Source: Candidatus Competibacteraceae bacterium (GTDB lineage Bacteria; Pseudomonadota; Gammaproteobacteria; Competibacterales; Competibacteraceae). Taken from it: a stretch of DNA of 5,342 nucleotides. The notes under the pieces are model-generated. The model saw nothing but the letters and a program-made list of their open reading frames with translations. It searched no databases and was not told where the DNA came from. Below, one piece after another: positions 1-5,342 of the stretch. The stretch spans positions 1 through 5,342 of the forward strand of contig JAGRHM010000374.1 of the NCBI GenBank assembly GCA_020445005.1, written 5' to 3'. Position 1 is the stretch's first letter. The number at the start of each line of letters is the position of its first letter. A program made the translations under genes and the position numbers.

Positions 1-2397
1 GCCAACAACGCCAGCGGCATGTGCTGCGGCACCGCGCAAAACAGCTATCAAACCCTGCAAAGTATGCGCGTCATGCTGGCCGATGGCGCGGTGCTGGATA
101 CCGGCGATCCGGCCAGCCGCGAAGCGTTTAAGGCGAGTCACAGCGCATTGCTTGCCCAACTGACCGAACTGGGTCAACGCACGCGGGCCAATACTGCGCT
201 GGCCGAGCGGATTCGCGCTAAATTCAAAATCAAGAACACCTGTGGCTACAGCCTCAACGCCCTGGTGGATTATGAAGATCCCTTTGAAATCCTGCAGCAT
301 CTGATGATCGGTTCCGAAGGGACGCTGGGCTTTATCGCCGAGATTACTTATCGCACAGTCGAGGAGCATACTCACAAGGCCACGGCGCTGCTGATTTTTC
401 CCGATATTCAAACGGCCTGTGAAGCAGTCGCGGCGCTGAAAAGCCAGCCAGTCGCGGCGGTGGAACTGATGGATCGCGCCTCGCTGCGTTCGGTCGAGAA
501 CAAGGCAGGTATTCCCGACTACTTCAAAACCCTGCCGGAGACCGCCGCTGCCCTGTTAGTGGAAACCCGGTCGCTTGATCCGGAGACCTTGACGGCCCAA
601 GTAGCCACGGTGATCGCCGCGATTACTGACTTGCCAACCCTGGTTCCATTGCAGTTTACCGACCGGCCCGAGGAATTCACTCGACTTTGGGCGATTCGCC
701 AGGGGCTGTTCCCCTCTGTCGGTTCCGCGCGGGCCGCTGGAACCACGGTGATTATTGAAGATGTCGCGGTCTCTGTACCCCGGCTAGCGGCGATGACCTT
801 GGATCTGCAAGCACTGTTCAACCAACATGGTTACACGGGTTCCATCATTTTCGGTCATGCGCTGGAGGGCAATCTGCACTTTGTGATCACCCCGGACTTT
901 GGCCAACCGGGCGAAACCGAGCGCTACCATGCATTCATGGACGCGGTTTGCCACATGATTGTTGATAAATATGATGGCTCGCTGAAAGCGGAACATGGCA
1001 CCGGTCGCAATATCGCTCCGTTCGTCGAGTTGGAATGGGGTCAACAAGCCTACCAGTTGATGCGGGAAATCAAGGCGCTCCTTGATCCCCACGGTCTGCT
1101 GAATCCCGGCGTGATTCTCAATGACGACCCGGAAGTCCATGTCAAAAATCTCAAACCGATGGCGGCGGTTGATCCGCTGATTGATAAATGCATCGAATGC
1201 GGCTTCTGCGAGCCGAGCTGCCCTTCGCGCGCTTTAACCTTGTCGCCGCGACAGCGCATTGTCGGCTTACGGGAACAGGCGCGGTTGCAGGCCCTGGGTG
1301 CGGATGCAGAACGATTGAAGACGATCAGCACAGCGTATGCTTATCAGGGTGTCGATACCTGCGCCAGCGATGGACTGTGCGCACTGGCCTGTCCGGTGGG
1401 GATTAATACCGGGACGATGATGCTCAAGCAGCGCGAACAGGGCCGGGGCGCAGTAGCGCGTTTTGTCGGCAACCGGGCAGCGAATACTTTTTCCACGGTG
1501 ACCGTTGCGACCCGTGCCGGTCTGACCGCCGCCGATCTGGCGCACCGGGTACTGGGTACAACTCTGCTGGGCGGTCTGACTGGCATAGCGCGCAAGCTGT
1601 CCGGTGAACGGTTGCCGCCCTGGCATCGCTGGTTGCCGACCGCCAGCGCTCTGCCAAAGCGGGAGCAAGCGGGCGCTTTATCTAATCGCCCGCGTGTGGT
1701 CTATTTCCCCAGTTGCGCCAGCCGCGCCATGGGGCCGGCCCGCAATGATCCGGAAGCGGAGGCGTTGCCGGTCAAAACCGCTGCGTTACTGCGTAAGGCC
1801 GGTTATGAGGTCGTCATACCCGATCACGTCGGAGTACTTTGCTGCGGTCAACCGTTTGCTAGTAAAGGCCTGCCAGAGCCGGCGAACGCCAAGCAGCGCG
1901 AACTGGAGCAGGCGCTATTAGCCGCGAGTCGCGACGGTCGTGATCCCATCGTGTTTGATACCAGCCCCTGCGCTTTCCGGGTGAAGCCAGGTTCGGAGTC
2001 GAGTCAACTCCGGGTATACGACATTGCGGAATTTATCCATGATTTCGTACTTGGCCGGTTAAAGCTGGAGAAACTGCCGGAAACCGTGGCGCTACATTGC
2101 GCGTGCAGCAACATCAAGATGGGTTTGCAAGCTAAACTCAAAACCATCGCCGAGGCATGCGCGGAGAAGGTGGTTATCCCGGACGCTATTGCCTGTTGCG
2201 GCTGGGCCGGGGACAAGGGGTTTACTCACCCGGAACTGAACGCCAGCGCCTTGCGGGATTTAAAAGCCGCGTTGCCGGACGATTGCCGATCCGGTTACTC
2301 CACCAGCCGCACCTGCGAAATCGGCCTGTCTCTGCACAGCGGGCGCTATTACCGTTCGATTGTCTATCTGGTGGATCGTTGTTCCAGTCCGCACTAA
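1..2397 (+). CDS. dld: FAD/4Fe-4S D-lactate dehydrogenase (Dld-II type), 5'-partial
   Basis: Membrane-associated respiratory flavoprotein that oxidises D-lactate (or a related D-2-hydroxyacid) to the 2-oxoacid and passes electrons through Fe-S centres towards quinone. The reading frame is open from base 1, so the gene starts upstream; the Met at base 19 is internal. Numbering residues from base 1 (798 in view), the order is: end of the FAD-binding PCMH domain (NNASGMCCG at 2-10, IGSEGTLG at 103-110); FAD-oxidase C-terminal domain with GHALEGNLH (His286, His293, likely metal/substrate ligands) and EHGTGR (331-336); a ferredoxin-like region with CxxCxxCxxxCP (Cys397, 400, 403, 407) and a second cluster motif CX5CX3CP (Cys454, 460, 464); then two CCG domains (Cys572 with CCG 614-616; HCAC 699-702 with CCG 732-734) and a terminal SRTCEIGLS (Cys772). 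Full-length relatives run to roughly 930-1,000 residues, so about 140 or more are missing. Family known: Pseudomonas/Shewanella Dld-II proteins. A D-2-hydroxyglutarate dehydrogenase (YdiJ-like) is the main alternative; substrate is inferred. Confidence 0.9.
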   Translation, partial: ANNASGMCCGTAQNSYQTLQSMRVMLADGAVLDTGDPASREAFKASHSALLAQLTELGQRTRANTALAERIRAKFKIKNTCGYSLNALVDYEDPFEILQHLMIGSEGTLGFIAEITYRTVEEHTHKATALLIFPDIQTACEAVAALKSQPVAAVELMDRASLRSVENKAGIPDYFKTLPETAAALLVETRSLDPETLTAQVATVIAAITDLPTLVPLQFTDRPEEFTRLWAIRQGLFPSVGSARAAGTTVIIEDVAVSVPRLAAMTLDLQALFNQHGYTGSIIFGHALEGNLHFVITPDFGQPGETERYHAFMDAVCHMIVDKYDGSLKAEHGTGRNIAPFVELEWGQQAYQLMREIKALLDPHGLLNPGVILNDDPEVHVKNLKPMAAVDPLIDKCIECGFCEPSCPSRALTLSPRQRIVGLREQARLQALGADAERLKTISTAYAYQGVDTCASDGLCALACPVGINTGTMMLKQREQGRGAVARFVGNRAANTFSTVTVATRAGLTAADLAHRVLGTTLLGGLTGIARKLSGERLPPWHRWLPTASALPKREQAGALSNRPRVVYFPSCASRAMGPARNDPEAEALPVKTAALLRKAGYEVVIPDHVGVLCCGQPFASKGLPEPANAKQRELEQALLAASRDGRDPIVFDTSPCAFRVKPGSESSQLRVYDIAEFIHDFVLGRLKLEKLPETVALHCACSNIKMGLQAKLKTIAEACAEKVVIPDAIACCGWAGDKGFTHPELNASALRDLKAALPDDCRSGYSTSRTCEIGLSLHSGRYYRSIVYLVDRCSSPH

Positions 2398-2426
2398 TCT
2401 ATCAGTGAATCAAATTCGATCATATC

Positions 2427-2431
2427 GGGGA
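2427..2431 (+). promoter_or_regulatory. Ribosome binding site of the solute-binding protein gene
   Basis: GGGGA lies seven bases before the ATG at 2439, a reasonable but imperfect Shine-Dalgarno match. It supports this start, which also puts a complete signal peptide at the N-terminus. Confidence 0.5.
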
Positions 2432-2438
2432 TTTTCTT

Positions 2439-3275
2439 ATGTTCCATCGTTTTTTCATCGTACTGGCAACCTGTGTTTTAGCGCTGACCCTGGCGTTGCC
2501 ACCCCTGGCCAACGCTCAGAAGCTCAATCAGCAACTGGCCAGCGGCAGCGTTCTGGAAGTCATCAAACGACGGGGGACCATGAAGATCGGCATGTCGACC
2601 TTTGTTCCCTGGGCGATGCGCGACAAGAATGGCGAGTTGATCGGCTATGAAATCGATGTCGCCAAGAAACTGGCTGAGGACATGGGGGTAAAGGCGGAAT
2701 TCATACCGACCGCATGGGATGGCATTATTCCCGCCCTGTTGGCCGGCAAATTCGATGTCATCATCGCGGGTATGTCGATTACCCCGGAACGGAATCTGAC
2801 TGTCAACTTTTCCTTGCCGTATGCCCATTCCGGCATCCAGATGGTGGCTAATAAGGAGTTGGCGGATGGATTCAGCGCACTGGAAGATTTCAATAAGCCC
2901 GAAATCGTGTTGGCGGTGCGGCGTGGAGCCACTCCGGCGACCGCCGCCCGGCGGATAATGCCCAAAGCGACGCTTCGACAATTTGACGAGGATGCGCTAG
3001 CGTTGCAGGAAGTACTCAATGGCAAAGCCCATGCCTTCGTGACCAGCACCCCTACGCCGGCTTTTGAGGCTTTGAAACATCCTGACAAATTATTTCTGCC
3101 GATGGCAGAGCCGTTCGTGCAAGGCGCGGAAGGTTTCGCATTGCGCAAGGGCGATCCTGACGCGCTCAACTTCTTCAATAACTGGATTATACTGCGTCAG
3201 CAGGATGGCTGGCTAAAGGAGCGGCATGACTACTGGTTCAAGAGCCGCGACTGGGCCGGGCAGGTTATGGAGTAG
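2439..3275 (+). CDS. Periplasmic solute-binding protein, family 3 (amino-acid ABC type)
   Basis: Predicted secreted receptor of 278 residues that captures a small carboxylated solute for an ABC importer. Residues 1-26 form a Sec signal peptide: basic start (H3, R4), a hydrophobic core, and a signal peptidase I site ANA|Q at 26/27. The mature part has the two-lobe SBP_bac_3 (PBP type 2) pattern: lobe I with a GxxxGYEIDVAKKLAE-like segment and WDGIIPALLAGKFD, then MSITPER with Arg118 at the position that binds the ligand carboxylate in GlnH/HisJ, followed by VNFSLPY. GATP at 163-166 sits where GTT is usual. At 195-205 (GKAHAFVTSTP) the family's amine-binding Asp is apparently Ser203 (GlnH has HDTP here). 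Length is normal for the family. No permease or ATPase for amino acids lies next to it, so it is either an orphan or serves a transporter encoded elsewhere. It sits 41 bases after the dehydrogenase and 2 bases before the nuclease gene. The family call is secure; the ligand is unknown. Confidence 0.9.
   Translation: MFHRFFIVLATCVLALTLALPPLANAQKLNQQLASGSVLEVIKRRGTMKIGMSTFVPWAMRDKNGELIGYEIDVAKKLAEDMGVKAEFIPTAWDGIIPALLAGKFDVIIAGMSITPERNLTVNFSLPYAHSGIQMVANKELADGFSALEDFNKPEIVLAVRRGATPATAARRIMPKATLRQFDEDALALQEVLNGKAHAFVTSTPTPAFEALKHPDKLFLPMAEPFVQGAEGFALRKGDPDALNFFNNWIILRQQDGWLKERHDYWFKSRDWAGQVME
3269..3272 (+). promoter_or_regulatory. Ribosome binding site of the nuclease gene, inside the preceding gene
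   Basis: GGAG at the very end of the binding-protein gene stands five bases before GTG 3278 and favours that start. A second GTG at 3284, in frame and preceded by AGGGG at 3274-3278, is an almost equal alternative that would shorten the protein by two residues. Confidence 0.4.
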
Positions 3276-3277
3276 GG

Positions 3278-3877
3278 GTGGGCGTGAAACAGGAGCTTTT
3301 AAGATTATTGCGTAGCCAGTTGCGTAGCGAATTGAGCCGCGCCCAGCGTCGCCGCAACCGTTCGCCCTGGCTGCTGGGCGGGCTGGCGGTAGCCATCATA
3401 ATCGTCAGCTACTTGATGTACGAACCCAAAGCGCCTCTCTCCGCGATTCCCAAAGGCGCCGAACTAACCTGTACGGTCAAGACCGTCTACGACGGCGACA
3501 CGCTCACGGCTCGTTGTCCACCCGGCGAGGTTAAGGTGCGAATGTTCGGTATTGACGCCCCGGAAATGGGTCAAAAACCGTGGGGCGATGGCGCGAAGCA
3601 AGCATTGCGCGACATGCTGGCCGGCCATGATCCGGTGCGGTTGCGCGTCATGGACCAGGATCGCTATGGCCGGACCGTCGCTCAGGTGTTCGCTGGCGAG
3701 CGCGATGTGGGTTTGGAACTCGTTCGACAGGGACAAGCGGTCATGTATGAGCAATACAACGATTCATCGGTTTACCGGCAGGCGCAAAGTGAAGCCAAAC
3801 GGGCGCGGCGCGGCATCTGGAAACAACCGGGTAGCCAACAGAACCCGGCTGCCTGGCGACGGTTGAATCCACGCTAG
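3278..3877 (+). CDS. Membrane-anchored thermonuclease (SNase-like) family protein
   Basis: Predicted Ca2+-dependent phosphodiesterase of the staphylococcal nuclease fold, 199 residues from GTG 3278 (GTG 3284 is possible). Residues 1-30 are strongly basic (RRR at 24-26), followed by one hydrophobic helix at about 31-47. By the positive-inside rule this anchors the protein with its C-terminal domain in the periplasm. The SNase domain covers about 62-180. By comparison with S. aureus nuclease, the metal-binding Asp is in YDGDT (Asp74), VRMFGIDAPE gives Arg88, Asp93 and Glu96 (equivalents of Arg35, Asp40, Glu43), and DRYGRTVAQV gives Arg132 (Arg87). All catalytic positions are therefore present and the enzyme should be active. 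Cys65 and Cys80 flank the first active-site loop and could form a disulfide in the periplasm. The gene begins two bases after the stop of the binding-protein gene and ends 16 bases before the permease, so it is probably translated from a shared message. Its role there, such as nucleic acid scavenging or envelope DNA turnover, is not shown by the sequence. Confidence 0.88.
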   Translation: MGVKQELLRLLRSQLRSELSRAQRRRNRSPWLLGGLAVAIIIVSYLMYEPKAPLSAIPKGAELTCTVKTVYDGDTLTARCPPGEVKVRMFGIDAPEMGQKPWGDGAKQALRDMLAGHDPVRLRVMDQDRYGRTVAQVFAGERDVGLELVRQGQAVMYEQYNDSSVYRQAQSEAKRARRGIWKQPGSQQNPAAWRRLNPR

Positions 3878-3893
3878 GGATCGACCAAAGACT

Positions 3894-5030
3894 GTGGCTC
3901 TGCTGTCACCTCCATCGTCTGCCGATCCCGCTATAGTTCGCGCCAGTCCCGAAGGATGGCGTTGCGAGGGTGCCTGGACCCTGGATGGCGTCATCGATCT
4001 CGACCAGCGCTTGTGTGACATGCAATGGCCATCCGGTCCCTTGCAACTGGATGGCTCGACGATCCTGGCGCTTGATACGGTCGGCGCATTGCAGTTACTT
4101 AACCTGATCGCGGGGTTGGAGCGACTCGGACATGATGTCCATCTAAGCGGTTTACGCGAAAGACATCAAGCTTTGCTGGACCTGGTTTGCGAGCGCCTCA
4201 TAGCCGATAGCAGCGTCGCAGCGCCGGCAAAGCGCACCGGCATTCTGGAGCAACTGGGCCGACAAACCGCACATTATCTACGCAGGGGTTTTGCGTTTCT
4301 GGTCTTCGTCGGCGAAGCTGCAACCGCGCTGGGGCGATTGAGCCTGCAACCACGCCGGTTTCGCTGGCGGGCCTTATTCGCCAATATCGAAAACGCTGGC
4401 GTGCGCGCCCTGCCGATTATCGCGCTCCTCTCGTTTATGATCGGCATCGTGATCGCTTATCAGGGCGGTCAGCAATTGAAATTCTACGGCGCTAATATCT
4501 TCATTGTCGAATTGGTGTCGCTGACCATGTTGCGCGAACTGGCGCCGTTGATTACCGCAATTATTGTCGCTGGGCGCACCGGTTCATCCTATACCGCACA
4601 GATTGGCACCATGCAGGTCACGGAGGAAGTGGATGCGCTGCGCACCATTGGTATCCCGCCGATGGATTTACTGGTGCTGCCCAAATTGCTGGCGTTGACC
4701 GTCGCCTTGCCGTTGTTGACTGTGTTCGCCGATGCGTTGAGCGTCCTCGGCGGTATGGTTGTCGCCCAGATCATGCTGGATGTCAATTTTCAGGATTTTC
4801 TCGACCGGTTTCCCCAAGTAGTGACTCTGACCTCTTTTTTACTCGGAGTGGGTAAGGCCCCGGTATTTGCCGCGATCATCGCCCTGGTCGGCTGCTACCA
4901 GGGTTTCCAGGTGCGCGGCGGCGCCGATAGCGTCGGCCGCCAGACGACGGCCAGCGTCGTGCAATCGATCTTTATGGTGATTGCCGCCGATGCGCTGTTC
5001 TCGGTGCTGCTGGGGGGCGTCGGGCTATGA
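3894..5030 (+). CDS. mlaE: MlaE-family lipid ABC transporter permease with N-terminal STAS domain
   Basis: Inner-membrane permease subunit of an MCE-type ABC transporter that moves phospholipids across the periplasm to keep the outer membrane asymmetric. At 378 residues it is over 100 longer than stand-alone MlaE (about 260), because residues ~15-105 form a STAS domain resembling MlaB, with the LDTVGALQLL segment (Asp61-Thr62) at the switch-like loop where MlaB has its conserved Thr. The MlaE core starts near 165: hydrophobic segments at about 173-193, 202-230, 258-294, 311-333 and 355-373. The hallmark cytoplasmic coupling motif GTMQVTEEVDALRTIGI spans 238-254 (Glu244, Glu245, Asp247), and a GGADSVGRQTT segment follows the fourth hydrophobic region, as usual in the family. 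GTG 3894 is the only sensible start: the frame is closed by TGA at 3864 and no ATG lies nearby. Its ribosome site is weak (AGGGA at 3876-3880 is 13 bases away), suggesting coupling to the nuclease gene. Its stop overlaps the ATPase start. The symbol denotes the family; a paralogue of true MlaE is possible. Confidence 0.93.
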   Translation: MALLSPPSSADPAIVRASPEGWRCEGAWTLDGVIDLDQRLCDMQWPSGPLQLDGSTILALDTVGALQLLNLIAGLERLGHDVHLSGLRERHQALLDLVCERLIADSSVAAPAKRTGILEQLGRQTAHYLRRGFAFLVFVGEAATALGRLSLQPRRFRWRALFANIENAGVRALPIIALLSFMIGIVIAYQGGQQLKFYGANIFIVELVSLTMLRELAPLITAIIVAGRTGSSYTAQIGTMQVTEEVDALRTIGIPPMDLLVLPKLLALTVALPLLTVFADALSVLGGMVVAQIMLDVNFQDFLDRFPQVVTLTSFLLGVGKAPVFAAIIALVGCYQGFQVRGGADSVGRQTTASVVQSIFMVIAADALFSVLLGGVGL

Positions 5031-5342
5031 ACATTGCGGAGGATGCAGCATCTTCGATCATTGAAGTGCGCGGGCTGCGCACTCAGTTTGGCGCCGAGGT
5101 TATTCATGAGGCGCTCGATTTCGCGGTCCGCCACGGTGAGATCGTGGCCTTGGTCGGCGGCAGCGGCTCCGGGAAAACTACTTTGTTGCGCGCTATTATC
5201 ATGTTGCTGCAACCGACCGCCGGCTCCATCCGATTGTTGGGCGAGGAGGTGATCGGCATTAGCGATAGCGCGGCGTTCCGGTTGCGTCGACGGTTTGGAA
5301 TGTTGTTTCAACAGGGTGCGTTGTTCAGTTCACTCACGGTAC
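5027..5342 (+). CDS. mlaF: MlaF-type ABC transporter ATP-binding protein, 3'-partial
   Basis: Cytoplasmic ATPase that powers the MlaE permease. Only the first 105 codons are in view; the frame is open at the window end. The ATG at 5027 overlaps the permease stop as ATGA, a classic sign of translational coupling, with a G-run at 5012-5017 as a possible ribosome site. Visible ABC features: an N-terminal strand IIEVRGLRTQFG where the A-loop region lies, Walker A GGSGSGKT at 44-51 (Lys50), the following TLLRAI helix, a QPTAGSIRLLG segment, and the Q-loop MLFQQGALFSSLTV with Gln95. The FQxGALFxSL form of the Q-loop is typical of MlaF/Ttg2A proteins rather than of amino-acid or metal importers. Signature motif, Walker B and H-loop lie beyond the window. 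The gene order permease then ATPase is the reverse of E. coli mlaFE but is common where MlaE carries a STAS domain. Confidence 0.93.
   Translation, partial: MNIAEDAASSIIEVRGLRTQFGAEVIHEALDFAVRHGEIVALVGGSGSGKTTLLRAIIMLLQPTAGSIRLLGEEVIGISDSAAFRLRRRFGMLFQQGALFSSLTV

Noticed and set aside
19..21. ATG at base 19 as the true start of the dehydrogenase
   Set aside because: The six codons before it encode ANNASG, part of the conserved NNASGMCCG FAD-domain segment, so the gene begins upstream of the window.
784..1668. Minus-strand open frames opposite the dehydrogenase gene
   Set aside because: They overlap one another and conserved FAD and Fe-S domain sequence on the other strand; no motif was recognised.
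2398..2438. Promoter or terminator in the gap between the dehydrogenase and the binding-protein gene
   Set aside because: TAATCT at 2395-2400 and CATATC at 2421-2426 are poor -10 matches with no properly spaced -35, and the CGAT/ATCG dyad at 2417-2427 is too short for a terminator.
2466..2474. Lipoprotein modification at Cys12 of the binding protein
   Set aside because: The residue before Cys is Thr, which does not fit a lipobox, and it falls in the middle of the hydrophobic core; a signal peptidase I site ANA|Q fits better.
2478..3178. Long minus-strand open frames opposite the binding-protein gene (167 and 177 codons)
   Set aside because: They lie wholly antisense to a gene with clear family motifs and a signal peptide, and their translations show no recognisable domain or motif. 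They reflect the codon composition of the real gene.
3827..3848. Inverted repeat CCGGGT/ACCCGG with a 10-base loop, as a possible terminator
   Set aside because: It lies inside the nuclease coding sequence, has only a six-base stem and is not followed by a T-run.

Overview
This window is moderately GC-rich, densely coding bacterial DNA. Five genes lie head to tail on the + strand with almost no space between them. An envelope lipid transporter of the MlaE/MlaF type with a STAS domain fused to its permease, together with a Pseudomonas/Shewanella-like FAD/Fe-S D-lactate dehydrogenase, points to a Gram-negative proteobacterium, most likely a gammaproteobacterium. The genus cannot be read from the sequence.

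Layout: (1) bases 1-2397 hold the C-terminal ~800 residues of a large FAD and iron-sulfur D-2-hydroxyacid dehydrogenase, best matched to the D-lactate dehydrogenase (Dld-II) type; its N-terminus lies outside the window. (2) After 41 bases, 2439-3275 encodes a secreted family-3 (amino-acid type) solute-binding protein with no permease or ATPase beside it. (3) Two bases later, 3278-3877 encodes a membrane-anchored staphylococcal-nuclease-like (thermonuclease) protein with all the catalytic residues visible. (4) After 16 bases, 3894-5030 encodes a STAS-MlaE fusion permease. (5) Overlapping it by four bases (ATGA), 5027-5342 is the start of the MlaF-type ATPase, cut off by the window end just after its Q-loop.

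Working together: genes 4 and 5 are clearly one transporter, an inner-membrane phospholipid ABC system that would normally work with an MCE-domain protein encoded just downstream. The first three genes share strand and tight spacing with it, and no convincing terminator or promoter was found between any pair, so co-transcription is possible. A shared function is not demonstrated. The dehydrogenase would feed electrons from D-lactate (or a similar 2-hydroxyacid) to the respiratory chain. The binding protein keeps the carboxylate-binding Arg but appears to lack the Asp that holds the amino group of amino-acid ligands, so its ligand may not be a standard amino acid.

No RNA gene, mobile element, CRISPR array or large repeat was seen, and no stretch over 300 bases lacks a gene. 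I did not find a clearly new system. The points most worth checking are the altered ligand site of the orphan binding protein and its placement next to the dehydrogenase.
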